Origin: JAIOIW01 sp050304175
GTDB lineage: Bacteria > Pseudomonadota > Alphaproteobacteria > Rhizobiales > Rhizobiaceae
Assembly (NCBI GenBank): GCA_050304175.1
Contig: JBNLDE010000053.1
Span: forward strand, 4,293-68,292
Direction: 5' to 3'
DNA length: 64,000 nucleotides
In this document: positions 53,468-62,827 of the stretch, piece after piece
Position numbering within the stretch: position 1 is the first letter of the stretch
How the letters are laid out: each line of letters begins with the position of its first letter
Position numbers and translations under genes: made by a program
The notes under the pieces: generated by a model
Told to the model about the DNA's origin: nothing
Seen by the model: only the letters and a program-made list of their open reading frames with translations
Databases searched by the model: none

Positions 53468-54187
53468 ATGAAACTCGAACACAGCCATGATAGCGAAGCG
53501 ATCGCCGCGCGCCTCGCCGCGGAGACGAGGCCGTCATACCTGCGCGACTTCGTCTATGGCGGCATCGACGGCTCGATCACCACATTTGCCGTGGTTGCCG
53601 GAGTCATGGGCGCGCAGCTGTCCGCCGCCGTCGTCCTGATCCTCGGCTTGGCCAATCTGGTCGCCGACGGCTTTTCCATGGCCGCCAGCAACTATTCCGG
53701 CACAAAGACCGTCATCGACGACATCGCCAGGCTGACCGAAATCGAGCGCAGACACATCCAGCTCGATCCGGAGGGGGAACGCGAGGAGGTCCGTCAGATT
53801 CTCGCCGCGAAGGGACTGGCGGGCCGCAATCTCGAGGAGGCGACCAGCGCCATCACCGCCCGCGAGGGTCCGTGGATCGACCTGATGTTGGCGGAGGAAT
53901 ATGGCCTCGCGCGCGCGCAACCGGTGCCGCTGAGAGCGGCAACGGTGACCTTCCTGGCTTTCATCCTGTGCGGCGCCGTCCCGTTGCTGCCCTTCGCGTT
54001 CGGGCTCGACAGGGCGTTCGAGATCTCGCTGATCGCCACCGGAATCGTGTTCTTCGTCATCGGCGCGGCTAAGGCCGCCTGGTCGCTGGCGCCGTGGTGG
54101 CGGTCGGGGCTCGAGACATTCGCCATCGGCAGCGCCGCATCCGCCATGGCCTATGTCGTGGGCGTTTTGCTCAAGGGGATCGTCTGA
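53468..54187 (+). CDS. VIT1/CCC1-type transporter family protein
   Basis: A 239-residue membrane protein of the VIT family, whose members move iron or manganese. Motifs are LRDFVYGGIDGSITTFAVVAGV (about 25-45) and ANLVADGFSMAASNYSG (about 62-78), then a charged cytoplasmic segment and three C-terminal helices. The substrate is not proven for this protein. It is on the same strand as YihY and PfkA, with short gaps. Confidence 0.85.
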   Translation: MKLEHSHDSEAIAARLAAETRPSYLRDFVYGGIDGSITTFAVVAGVMGAQLSAAVVLILGLANLVADGFSMAASNYSGTKTVIDDIARLTEIERRHIQLDPEGEREEVRQILAAKGLAGRNLEEATSAITAREGPWIDLMLAEEYGLARAQPVPLRAATVTFLAFILCGAVPLLPFAFGLDRAFEISLIATGIVFFVIGAAKAAWSLAPWWRSGLETFAIGSAASAMAYVVGVLLKGIV

Positions 54188-54298
54188 AGGCTGAATTCTG
54201 GGAATATGGACCGGCTGCGACCGGATAACCGCTTTCTCAAGAGCCTGCGCTCGAATAGGGTGTCGCCGCCCTTTCAACCGCACACAATGGTCGATCGA

Positions 54299-55510
54299 AT
54301 GACTTCCCGGAAAAAAACCAAAGCTGCAATGCTCACCTCGGGCGGTCTCGCCCCTTGCCTGTCGTCCGCTGTCGGCGGCCTGATCGAACGCTACACCGAG
54401 ATCGATCCATCGGTTGAACTGATCGCCTATCGCGCCGGCTATCACGGCCTTCTCACAGGCGACTCCATCGCGATCACCGAAGCGATCCGCGAAAAGGCGC
54501 CGCTGCTGCACAAGTCCGGCGGTTCGCCGATCGGCAACAGCCGGGTCAAGCTCACCAACGCGGCGGACTGCGCCCGGCGCGGCCTCGTCAGGGAGGGCGA
54601 AGACCCGTTGGAGATGGCCGCCCGCCAGCTCGAAAAGGACGGCGTACACATTCTGCACACGGTGGGCGGCGATGACACGTCGACCCAGGCGGCCGCGCTC
54701 GCAGCCTATTTGAAGAAGAACGGCTATGAGTTGACCGTCGTCGGCCTGCCGAAAACGGTCGACAACGACATCGTTCCGGTCCGCCAGTCGCTCGGCGCCT
54801 GGTCGGCGGCCGAGGCCGGCGCCCATTTCTTCGATCACGTCTCCAACGAGCAAAGCGCCAATCCCAACACCTTCGTCATCCACGAGGTGATGGGGCGTCA
54901 TTCGGGCTGGCTGACCGCCGCGACCGCGCGGGCCTATGCGCCGATCGCGGCAAGTTGGGATTTCCCCGAGGGAATGCTGCTCAGCCGGGCGATGAAGGCG
55001 ATGGACGGTGTCTATATTCCGGAGAGCGCCTTCGATTTCGAGGCCGAAGCGGATCGCCTTGCCAGGAAGATGCGTGACGAGGGCGCGGTGACCATATTCG
55101 TGTCCGAAGGCGCCTGCGTGAACGAGATCGTCGCCGAGCGGGAGGCCGCTGGCGAAACCCTGCCGCGCGACGCCTTCGGCCACGTCAAGCTCGACAAGGT
55201 GAATGTCGGAGACTGGTTCGCCAGCCGCTTTGCCCAGGCCATCGGCGCCGAGCGGACCCTCGTGCAGAAATCCGGCTACTATGCGCGCTCCGCGCCCGCG
55301 AATGCCGACGACGTCCGCCTGATCAAGTCGATGACCGACACCGGCGTCCAGGCGGCGCTGGACGGCGTCTCGGGGCTGATCGGCCACGACGAGGACAAGG
55401 ACGGACGCCTGCGCGCGATCGAACTGGAGCGCGTCGGTGGCGGCAAGCCCTTCGATGCGTCGGTCGGCTGGTTCAGGGAACTGCTCGCCGGTTGCGGACA
55501 GGCGGGCTAA
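54299..55510 (+). CDS. pfp: pyrophosphate-dependent 6-phosphofructokinase
   Basis: A 403-residue phosphofructokinase that interconverts fructose 6-phosphate and fructose 1,6-bisphosphate. The motif GGDDTST has Asp where ATP enzymes have Gly, and PKTVDNDI carries the lysine typical of PPi-dependent enzymes, so PPi and not ATP is the likely phosphoryl donor. Also visible are MLTSGGLAPC and MGRHSGWLTA. ATG 54299 is chosen to fit the family N-terminus (MTSRKKTKAAMLTSG); upstream ATGs at 54206 and 54287 are alternatives. It ends 7 bases from the stop of the convergent serine hydrolase. Confidence 0.9.
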   Translation: MTSRKKTKAAMLTSGGLAPCLSSAVGGLIERYTEIDPSVELIAYRAGYHGLLTGDSIAITEAIREKAPLLHKSGGSPIGNSRVKLTNAADCARRGLVREGEDPLEMAARQLEKDGVHILHTVGGDDTSTQAAALAAYLKKNGYELTVVGLPKTVDNDIVPVRQSLGAWSAAEAGAHFFDHVSNEQSANPNTFVIHEVMGRHSGWLTAATARAYAPIAASWDFPEGMLLSRAMKAMDGVYIPESAFDFEAEADRLARKMRDEGAVTIFVSEGACVNEIVAEREAAGETLPRDAFGHVKLDKVNVGDWFASRFAQAIGAERTLVQKSGYYARSAPANADDVRLIKSMTDTGVQAALDGVSGLIGHDEDKDGRLRAIELERVGGGKPFDASVGWFRELLAGCGQAG

Positions 55511-55517
55511 CGAGCCG

Positions 55518-56936
55518 CTAGCCGCCCTCGCCCGCCGCCTTGACCAGCGCCGCGACCAACCCCTGCGGCTTGTAGCCGAGCTTCGATGGCGTCAGGCCCA
55601 TGCGCACGACCACTAGGCCGTGCGATGGCGAGATCGCAACAGACTGGCCATCGTGACCCAGCGCCCAGAACATGTCGGCCGGCAGGTCGTAACCCTTGTC
55701 GGGGTCCTCCCCCTTTGGCGTTCCCGCTTCCGGGCCGCGCAGCCACACCTGGTGGCCGTATTCGGGTTTGCCCCATGTCGCCATCGAGGCCGGCGCCGGG
55801 CTGGCCATCCAGTCGACATAGCCCGACGGCAGGATCGAACGCCCGTCCCAGGCGCCGCGTTGCGCCAGCAACAGACCGAGACGGGCCCAGTCGCGCGCCG
55901 TGGCGTACAGGTAGGATGACCCGACGAAGGTGCCCGAGGCGTCCGCCTCAAGCACGGCACTCGACATCCCGATTGGATCGAACAGCGCGCGCCGGGGATA
56001 GCCGAGCGGATCGCCGTCCTTGACCGCCCGCATCCAGATGTTCGCCAGCATCACGGTGGTGCCCGACGAGTAGTTGAACAACCGGTCGTCTTCCGGGTTG
56101 CCGTTTTCCGGATCATACGGCTTGGACGCGGCGAACCCCGCCATGTCGTTGTTCAGGTAGAGCATGCGGGTGACGTCTGAGACATCGCCATAGCCCTCGT
56201 TCCAGGCAAGGCCGCTCGACATCTCCATCATCGCGGTCAGCGAGATATCCTTGCGCGCGTCGTCCTTCCAGGCCTCAAAAAGGCCGGTTTGGTCGAGCGC
56301 CAGGTCGCCGGATTTGACCAGCGTGCCGATGATCGAGCCCGTTACGGTTTTGGTCATTGACCAGCCGAGAAGGGGCGTGTCGCTGGAGAAGCCTGCGCCA
56401 TAGCGCTCGCCGATGATCCGACCGTTTTGAACGACAACGACGGCGCGCATGCCCGGTCCGGTCAGGGACGGGTCGTCGAGGACATCGGCGATCGCAGGAT
56501 CCTGCGACGGATCTACTGCCCGGCCCTGTGGCCACAAGGCCTGCTCATCGCCCGGGGTCGGCGCAACGACCTTGACACCGATCTTTTGGGCCGCGGCGGC
56601 CTCGCCTTCCGGCACGTTTGCGCAGCCAAGCCCATCGCGGGCGACCGCCGTTCCGGTGCCGAACAGGCCGAGCAGGCTCGCGCGTACGGTCTTGCCGTCG
56701 ATATCCACGGTGATCGCCCTGAAGATCGGATGACCCGGCGCCTGCACATCGATTGCCATCACCTCATCGGCGTCGCGCCCGGCCACGAACACGCTGGAGC
56801 AGACGATCTTGGCGGCATAGTTCGTTGCCACGCGCACCAGATCCGGCGGCGAAACGGCAAGCCACACGGCGGCGCCCGCGACTGCGGCCACGACGATCGC
56901 CACCAGCCATTTCAGCAGTTTTCCGATCACGCGCAT
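55518..56936 (-). CDS. serine hydrolase of the beta-lactamase/esterase family
   Basis: A 472-residue protein with an N-terminal membrane anchor (about 9-28) and a class C beta-lactamase-like domain (about 150-470). Catalytic motifs are SMTK (Ser193, Lys196), the Tyr of FNYSSGTT and the ALGHDGQS box. Proteins of this type are esterases or D-Ala peptidases more often than beta-lactamases. ATG 56936 gives the anchor; the frame upstream to 57038 is not used. It is divergent from the GH25 gene. Confidence 0.85.
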   Translation of the reverse strand: MRVIGKLLKWLVAIVVAAVAGAAVWLAVSPPDLVRVATNYAAKIVCSSVFVAGRDADEVMAIDVQAPGHPIFRAITVDIDGKTVRASLLGLFGTGTAVARDGLGCANVPEGEAAAAQKIGVKVVAPTPGDEQALWPQGRAVDPSQDPAIADVLDDPSLTGPGMRAVVVVQNGRIIGERYGAGFSSDTPLLGWSMTKTVTGSIIGTLVKSGDLALDQTGLFEAWKDDARKDISLTAMMEMSSGLAWNEGYGDVSDVTRMLYLNNDMAGFAASKPYDPENGNPEDDRLFNYSSGTTVMLANIWMRAVKDGDPLGYPRRALFDPIGMSSAVLEADASGTFVGSSYLYATARDWARLGLLLAQRGAWDGRSILPSGYVDWMASPAPASMATWGKPEYGHQVWLRGPEAGTPKGEDPDKGYDLPADMFWALGHDGQSVAISPSHGLVVVRMGLTPSKLGYKPQGLVAALVKAAGEGG

Positions 56937-57116
56937 CGAAATCTCCCAATCCGGACCGGCGCGACACCCGGTCATGCACCGCCGCCGACCACGCCGCAAT
57001 TTGCACCAGATTGAATGCCATCCGGCAAGGGGGCGCAAGGTTACGCAACGGCCGGTTCAACTGCAGTTCAAGTTCCGCTAGTGTGCGATTGCGTCCGATT
57101 CACGGGGGACCAGCGA

Positions 57117-57995
57117 TTGCGCCGTCTGCTGCCGATTCTGCTTTCCGTTCTGCTGGCTGCCTGTTCCACGTCGGGCAAGGACGTGCTTGACCTTGCCGCG
57201 GCACCGGAAAACAAGGTTGCGGCCGGCGCCGCGGCGGCCGATGAGGCGGCCGGGGATACCGGCGCGGATACCGAAACCCGTGTCGCGTCGCTACCGACGA
57301 CAGCCTACGCGCCGCGCTTCCGCGACAATGATCCGCACGACTGGACCGGCACTTCGCCCTGGGCCTATCCGGTCCACGGCATCGATGTCGCCAAGTACCA
57401 GAACGCCGTGAACTGGCGCTCGGTGCGGGCCGCGGGCATCTCCTTCGCCTATATCAAGGCGACCGAAGGCGGCGACAGGGTCGATGACCGGTTCAAGGAG
57501 AACTGGAGAGGCGCCAAGCACGCCGGCGTCCATCGCGGCGCCTACCATTTCTTTTACTTCTGCCGGCCGGCCTTTCAGCAGGCGCGCTGGTTCATCCGCA
57601 ACGTGCCGAAGGAGAAAGGCAGCCTGCCCCATGTTCTCGACATGGAATGGAACCATAAATCCCCCACCTGCAAATTCCGGCCGGAACCTGCCGCCGTGCG
57701 CAAGGAAATGAGCGTCTTTATCGATCGCGTTGCCCGCCACTACGGCAAAAAACCGATCGTCTACACCACGCTCGATTTCTACCGCGACAACGAGTTGTGG
57801 AAATTCAAGGGCGCCGATTTCTGGCTGCGTTCGGTCGCCGGTCACCCAGCCGAGAAATATCCCAATGAGCGCTGGACCTTCTGGCAATACACCGGAACCG
57901 GCGTCGTGCCCGGGGTCAGCGGCGATACTGACATCAACGTGTTCCGCGGCAGCAAGGCGCAATGGAACGACTGGGTGAAAAAAAACGCACTTTGA
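57117..57995 (+). CDS. GH25 lysozyme-like lipoprotein
   Basis: A 292-residue glycoside hydrolase family 25 muramidase anchored as a lipoprotein. Lipobox LLAACS at the end of a short signal (Cys about 16), a disordered Ala/Asp-rich linker (about 20-75), then the catalytic barrel with GIDVAKYQNAVNW, FAYIKATEGG and the catalytic DxE pair in VLDMEWNH. There is no suitable ATG: TTG at 57117 is chosen because GGGGGACC lies 5 bases upstream and it puts the lipobox at the right distance. The longer frame from 57015 would bury the signal. Confidence 0.85.
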   Translation: MRRLLPILLSVLLAACSTSGKDVLDLAAAPENKVAAGAAAADEAAGDTGADTETRVASLPTTAYAPRFRDNDPHDWTGTSPWAYPVHGIDVAKYQNAVNWRSVRAAGISFAYIKATEGGDRVDDRFKENWRGAKHAGVHRGAYHFFYFCRPAFQQARWFIRNVPKEKGSLPHVLDMEWNHKSPTCKFRPEPAAVRKEMSVFIDRVARHYGKKPIVYTTLDFYRDNELWKFKGADFWLRSVAGHPAEKYPNERWTFWQYTGTGVVPGVSGDTDINVFRGSKAQWNDWVKKNAL

Positions 57996-58071
57996 AGATC
58001 AATGACGGGACACGGCAGAGGCCGGCGCCACGCCGCCATCCGTGACCGGGGGACAAACAGGGAGATTGCCG

Positions 58072-59244
58072 ATGTCGCTTCGCATTTTTTCCATCGCCGC
58101 CATGCTTGCCATGCTGGCCGCCATGCCGGCCCGGGCCCAGCAGTGCGGCGGCGAGCTTGGCCAGTGGATGGCCGGCCTGAGAGCCGAAGCGAAGGCGGCA
58201 GGTGTCGGGCAGCGCGGACTCGCGGCCTTTGAAACGGCACGCTACAGCAAGAAGGTCATCGGCCGCGATCGCTCCCAGGGGGTGTTCGCCCAGACTTTCG
58301 ACAAGTTTTCCAGTCGCTCCGTCTCAAGCTACCGCTTGAAACACGGCGCAGCCAACCTGAAGAAATATGCCAAGATTTTTGCCCGCGCCGAACGCGACTA
58401 TGGCGTGCCCGGCCCGGTGATCACAGCGTTCTGGGCGCTGGAAACTGATTTCGGCGCAGTCCAGGGCGATTTCGACACGCTTGATGCGCTGACGACGCTG
58501 GCCTACGACTGCCGCCGTCCGCAGTTGTTCCGGCCCCAGCTCATCGCCCTGCTGAAACTGTTCGACCGCGGCGACTATCCGGTCAACGTCCAGGGCGCGT
58601 GGGCCGGCGAGATCGGCCAGGTGCAGATCCTGCCCTCCGACATTCTCAAGCACGGGGTCGACGGCGACGGCGACGGCCATGTCGATCTCAGGAACTCCGA
58701 GGCCGACGTGATCCTGACGGCGGCAAAGTTCATCAAGGATCTCGGTTGGCGAGCCGGCGAACCCTGGCTGCAGGAAGTCCGCCTGACCCGCGACCTTCCT
58801 TGGGAACAAACCGGCCGCACCACGCGCCTGCCGGTATCGCAGTGGCAAGCCCGGGGCGTCGAACCGCGCACCGGCAAGCTCCCGGCAAATCTCGACGCGA
58901 GCCTGATCCTGCCGATGGGCAAGGACGGACCGGCGTTCCTCGCCTATCCCAATTACGACGTCTATCTGGAGTGGAACCAGTCCTTCGTCTACACGCTGTC
59001 GGCGGCCTATCTGGCCACCCGCTTCGCCGGTGCGCCCAAGGTCGACATGCGCAACCCGTCGCCCGGACTGACCATTGACGGGATGAAGGCGCTGCAAAGG
59101 AAGCTCGAAGCCCGCGGCCACGATGTCGGCAAGATCGACGGCGTGCTCGGCATCGGCACCCGCGAAGCAGTCCGCGCCGAACAACAGCGCCTGGGCTTCC
59201 CGGTCGATGGCTGGCCGACGCGCGCGTTGGTCGATTCGCTGTAG
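58072..59244 (+). CDS. lytic murein transglycosylase, MltB family, with peptidoglycan-binding domain
   Basis: A 390-residue periplasmic enzyme. Signal peptide 1-22 (cleavage after ARA), an SLT_2/MltB domain (about 25-320) with catalytic Glu124 in AFWALETDFGAVQG, the GEIGQVQILPSDILKHGVD region and YDVYLEWNQSFVY, and a C-terminal PG_binding_1 domain (about 335-390, GLTIDGMKALQRKL). ATG 58072 is preceded by AGGGAGA. It follows the GH25 gene at 76 bases on the same strand. Confidence 0.92.
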   Translation: MSLRIFSIAAMLAMLAAMPARAQQCGGELGQWMAGLRAEAKAAGVGQRGLAAFETARYSKKVIGRDRSQGVFAQTFDKFSSRSVSSYRLKHGAANLKKYAKIFARAERDYGVPGPVITAFWALETDFGAVQGDFDTLDALTTLAYDCRRPQLFRPQLIALLKLFDRGDYPVNVQGAWAGEIGQVQILPSDILKHGVDGDGDGHVDLRNSEADVILTAAKFIKDLGWRAGEPWLQEVRLTRDLPWEQTGRTTRLPVSQWQARGVEPRTGKLPANLDASLILPMGKDGPAFLAYPNYDVYLEWNQSFVYTLSAAYLATRFAGAPKVDMRNPSPGLTIDGMKALQRKLEARGHDVGKIDGVLGIGTREAVRAEQQRLGFPVDGWPTRALVDSL

Positions 59245-59343
59245 GAACCTGGCCGCTAAGTTCCACGTTCCTCGGGGCGGTCGTGCAAAACGCTCGGAAC
59301 AGGGCGGCGGCGGCACAGGATTTTGCCGGAGGGGGATTTGGCC

Positions 59344-59745
59344 GTGTCCGATCGCGAGAACAGTCAACCGCTCAATATCGTCGGCGCGCTAACCGCCCTG
59401 CTCGCCTGCCAGCTGGCCGGCGAAGCGCTCGTTCTTGTCCTGCGTCAGCTCTTCCCGGGCTTCGCCTTTCCCGGTCCCGTCGCCGGGATGGCGCTGCTGT
59501 TTGTCGCGCTGTTGTTGCGCGGCGGTCCGGGAGCGAGCCTGGATGCTGCTTCGCGGGCGATATTGCGCAACCTGTCGCTGCTGTTCGTGCCGGCAGCCGT
59601 CGGCATCGTGCAATACGGCGACATGCTGGCCCGCTTCGGTTTTGCGCTGATCGTTGCGCTCGTCGTCTCCACCATCCTGACCCTCCTGGTCACCGTCGGT
59701 GTTTTCCTGCTCGTTGCCGGACGCGGAACGGAGGACGGCCGGTGA
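59344..59745 (+). CDS. LrgA/CidA family holin-like protein
   Basis: A 133-residue membrane protein with four helices, of the LrgA/CidA family that modulates murein hydrolase activity or small-molecule export. Motifs are CQLAGEALVLVLRQLFPGFAFPGPVAGM split around the first loop and NLSLLFVPAAVGIV. GTG 59344 is chosen as start because GGAGGGGG lies 8 bases upstream. It overlaps lrgB by 4 bases (GTGA at 59742-59745). Confidence 0.85.
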   Translation: MSDRENSQPLNIVGALTALLACQLAGEALVLVLRQLFPGFAFPGPVAGMALLFVALLLRGGPGASLDAASRAILRNLSLLFVPAAVGIVQYGDMLARFGFALIVALVVSTILTLLVTVGVFLLVAGRGTEDGR

Positions 59746-60461
59746 ACGGTCCCGCATCGCAAATCTGGGTCTACCTGTCCGCTTCCCCGCTGACCTGGCT
59801 CACCGTGACGCTGGCCGCCTACATCGCGGCCGACGCCTTCGCCGGCCGCGTCAACCGCCATCCGCTGGCCAATACGGTCGTGATCGCCGCGGGCCTGATT
59901 GCCATCCTCCTGTTGGCGACCGGCACACCCTACGCGACCTATTTCGACGGCGCGCAGTTCGTCCACTTTCTTCTCGGCCCGGCCACCGTCGCGCTGGCGG
60001 TGCCGCTGTGGCGCAACATCGCCATCGTCCGCCGCTCGCTCGCAGCCATGGCGGCGGCACTTCTGGCCGGGTCGGTCACCGCCGCGGCGAGCGCCGTCGC
60101 CATCGCCTGGTTCTTTGGCGCTCCGCGGGAAATCCTGGCTTCTCTCGCGCCCAAATCGGTGACCGCGCCGATCGCCATGGAGCTTGCAAAAAGCCTCGGC
60201 GGAATTCCGGTACTCGCGGCGGTCCTGGTCATCGCCACCGGCATCACCGGGGCGATCGTTGTCACGCCGCTGATGAACATCCTGAAAATCCGCAACTACG
60301 CGGCGCGCGGCTTTGCCGCCGGAGTGGCCTCGCACGGCATAGGCACCGCCCGCGCCTTTCAGGTTTCGGAACTGGCCGGAACCTTTGCCGGCATCGCCAT
60401 GGGCCTAAACGGCGCGCTCACCAGCCTGCTCGTTCTCCTGTGGCTGGCCTTCTCCGCCTGA
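59742..60461 (+). CDS. LrgB/CidB family membrane protein
   Basis: A 239-residue polytopic partner of LrgA/CidA. Landmarks are FVHFLLGPATVALAVPLWRN, LAPKSVTAPIAMELAKSLGG and GFAAGVASHGIGTARAF. GTG start at 59742 inside the GTGA overlap, with GAGGACGG upstream. Its last 57 bases overlap the 3' end of the antiporter gene on the other strand. Confidence 0.88.
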   Translation: MNGPASQIWVYLSASPLTWLTVTLAAYIAADAFAGRVNRHPLANTVVIAAGLIAILLLATGTPYATYFDGAQFVHFLLGPATVALAVPLWRNIAIVRRSLAAMAAALLAGSVTAAASAVAIAWFFGAPREILASLAPKSVTAPIAMELAKSLGGIPVLAAVLVIATGITGAIVVTPLMNILKIRNYAARGFAAGVASHGIGTARAFQVSELAGTFAGIAMGLNGALTSLLVLLWLAFSA

Positions 60462-61850
60462 ACCCTTGCTGCCGGCATCACCCGGCGTGACCGCGGTTTC
60501 GCCGCCATCGGCCGCCGCCGTTGCCGTCGCCAGCTTCTCGGCCCGCCGTGCCCTGCGGCGCGAAGCGGCCATGCGGAAGGCGCGGCGGCGGACTTTCAGC
60601 CACCACAGCCCCTCGCCGACATTCTCGATCTCGTTCGCATAGGCCTCGGTGAGCGCTTCGCGGTAGCTCGAATAGCCCTCGCTCGCCAGATCCTCGATCC
60701 GGTGCATCACCGACATCCACGCCGGCGACAGCAGCAGCGTGATCGCGGTCACCGCGATCGCGAGCCTGTAGAAATCATACCCCAGCACGCCGCCGGTGAA
60801 CGCGGTAGCGGCGAGGACGAACGAGAATTCGCCGATCTGCGCCATCGACAGGCCGCCGATCAGGGCCGTGTTCTGGTCATGCCCGGTGGCGCGCAACAGA
60901 AAGACGTTGAGCAGCGTCTTGGCCGCGATCACCAGCCCGGCCGCGCCGAGCACGGTCCACAGATGGCTGCCGATATAGCGCAGGTCGATCAGCAGGCCGA
61001 TCGACAGGAAGAACACCACCAGCAGGATGCTCTGGATCGGTTCGATCACCGGGATGACCTTGTTGCGCAAGGTCGAATTGCCGATCACCAGCCCGGCCAT
61101 GAAGGCGCCATAGGCCGGCGACAGCCCGGCGATGCCGGCCGCCGCCGCCGCGCCGAAACAGGCTGCAAGCGAGCCGAGCGCCAGCAGTTCCACCTTGTTG
61201 TCCATCTGCCTGGAAAACGGCAGTTGCAGCTTGCCGCGCCGGCCGAGCCACCAGAGCAACGCGCCGAGCACCGCGACAGCGGCCGCGATCTTGAATGCGG
61301 TTGTGACCGGATCCGCTTCCTCGCCGCTGAGCGCGGTGACCAGGATCAGCATCGGCACCACAGCGATGTCCTGCGCGATCAGCACGCCGACCGTGATCTT
61401 CCCCGCCTCGCCGCGCAACTCGTCCATGTCGTCGAGCATCTTCATCGCCACCACCGTGCTGGAAAGGGCCACGATGAAGCCGAGCACGACGCCTTCCGCC
61501 ACCGTGGCGGAGGACAGCCAGGACAGCGCGTAGCCGATCGCCAGCGACACCACCAGTTGCCCGCCGGCGATGACCACGGCCGGACGCAGGCTGATGACGA
61601 AGGCCTTCAGCGAGATCTCGGTGCCGATGAAAAACAGCAGCACCAGCACGCCCATCTCGGCCAGCGAGGTGACATTGTCGGACGTGGCGATGAATCCGAA
61701 GCCGGTCGGCCCCATGATCACGCCCGCCAGGATGAAGCCGACCAGCGGCGGCTGTCTCAGCCGCGTCAGCCCGAGCCCCATCAGCACGGCCACCACGATC
61801 ACGAAGGCGATATCGACAAGCGGAAAACTGGTGTGTGCTGCTGTTTCCAT
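60405..61850 (-). CDS. CPA2 family cation:proton antiporter (KefB-like membrane part)
   Basis: A 481-residue antiporter with about twelve helices (about 8-395) of the monovalent cation:proton antiporter-2 family: QPPLVGFILAGVIMGPTGFG, ALSSTVVAMKML, GVLIAQDIAVVPMLIL. Unlike KefB/KefC it lacks the C-terminal TrkA-N (RCK) domain and instead has a ~90-residue charged tail rich in Arg, Ala and Gly, so nucleotide or glutathione control is unlikely. ATG 61850 has GGGAG upstream. The tail overlaps lrgB. Confidence 0.88.
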   Translation of the reverse strand: METAAHTSFPLVDIAFVIVVAVLMGLGLTRLRQPPLVGFILAGVIMGPTGFGFIATSDNVTSLAEMGVLVLLFFIGTEISLKAFVISLRPAVVIAGGQLVVSLAIGYALSWLSSATVAEGVVLGFIVALSSTVVAMKMLDDMDELRGEAGKITVGVLIAQDIAVVPMLILVTALSGEEADPVTTAFKIAAAVAVLGALLWWLGRRGKLQLPFSRQMDNKVELLALGSLAACFGAAAAAGIAGLSPAYGAFMAGLVIGNSTLRNKVIPVIEPIQSILLVVFFLSIGLLIDLRYIGSHLWTVLGAAGLVIAAKTLLNVFLLRATGHDQNTALIGGLSMAQIGEFSFVLAATAFTGGVLGYDFYRLAIAVTAITLLLSPAWMSVMHRIEDLASEGYSSYREALTEAYANEIENVGEGLWWLKVRRRAFRMAASRRRARRAEKLATATAAADGGETAVTPGDAGSKGSGGEGQPQENEQAGERAV

Positions 61851-61930
61851 CAAATCTCCCTGCCCGCCAACATAGGGCGATTGTCGGGACATGGACACAG
61901 GCGAGACGCGAAAAATGCAGCGAAAACAAG

Positions 61931-62176
61931 TCAGAGGCGGTCGAAATCGTCCTTATCCGTCGGCAGCAGCAGAATGGCGGTCGTCAGATAGGCGAAGGCG
62001 AAGGTGACACCAAAGGACAGCGCCAGGATCAGCACGATCACCGGCTTGTCGTGCGATTGCGCGAAGCGTTCGCCAAAGCCACCGACATCGAACCAGATCA
62101 GCCCGGCGGCAACCAGCCAGCCGATCACCATGCCGATCAGCGAATTGACGAGGACGAAACGGATCAGCTTGGGCAT
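61931..62176 (-). CDS. small two-helix membrane protein
   Basis: An 81-residue protein with two hydrophobic helices (about 5-27 and 45-70) joined by a polar loop, ending in an acidic tail (PTDKDDFDRL). It lies 80 bases upstream of the antiporter gene on the same strand and may be transcribed with it. ATG 62176 is the plausible start. Family not firmly recognised. Confidence 0.65.
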   Translation of the reverse strand: MPKLIRFVLVNSLIGMVIGWLVAAGLIWFDVGGFGERFAQSHDKPVIVLILALSFGVTFAFAYLTTAILLLPTDKDDFDRL

Positions 62177-62311
62177 GCTCGGGTTCTCCGCCACCGCTAC
62201 GGGGATGTGCGCCGGCAGCCACGAAGATGGCGCTTGCGGCGGCCGGCGCAACGCGGCACTTCGCCGCCCGTCCCGCTCCCCGCGCGCGGCAAACCGTGTT
62301 AACAACAGGCC

Positions 62312-62824
62312 ATGACTCGTTATGTCGCCCTCCTTCGCGCCGTCAATGTCGGCGGTACCGGAAAGCTGCCGATGACCGAACTCGCCACCATGTGCGGGGA
62401 CGCCGGCTTCGAGAATCCGCGCACTTACATCGCCTCAGGCAATGTCGTGTTCGGCTCCGAGCTGCCCGAAAGCGCGGTCAAGGTCGAGCTGGAAAGCAGG
62501 CTGGCGGTCTATGCCAGCAAGCCGGTTGGCGTCATGGTGCGCACGGCGGAAGAGATGGCCGCTATCCGCGAGGCCAATCCATTTGTCGACCAGCCGGGCA
62601 ATCGGGTCGCCGTGTTCTTCCTCGACGAGGCGCCGCCGGCCGATGCGCTGGAAATGGTTAGGGGCCAGGCCGACGAAGTCATGCAGCCCGGCACGCGCGA
62701 GATCTACGTGTTCTACCCCTCCGGCCAGGGGCGCTCGAAACTGAAGATTCCCGCGGCGCAAAAGGGCACGGCGCGCAACATGAACACGGTCGCGAAACTG
62801 GCGGAGATGGCGGCGGACGGCTGA
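62312..62824 (+). CDS. DUF1697 domain protein
   Basis: A 170-residue cytoplasmic protein of the DUF1697 family, function unknown. Family motifs are the N-terminal YVALLRAVNVGGTGKLPMTEL, YIASGNVVF, VFFLDEAP and the C-terminal GTARNMNTVAKLAEMA. Length is typical. It is convergent with the decarboxylase gene, with stops 3 bases apart. Confidence 0.85.
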   Translation: MTRYVALLRAVNVGGTGKLPMTELATMCGDAGFENPRTYIASGNVVFGSELPESAVKVELESRLAVYASKPVGVMVRTAEEMAAIREANPFVDQPGNRVAVFFLDEAPPADALEMVRGQADEVMQPGTREIYVFYPSGQGRSKLKIPAAQKGTARNMNTVAKLAEMAADG

Positions 62825-62827
62825 ATC

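Noticed and set aside
53534..55387. 617-codon minus-strand open frame across the VIT and phosphofructokinase genes
   Set aside because: Both plus-strand genes are clear family members; the antisense frame has no signal or domain.
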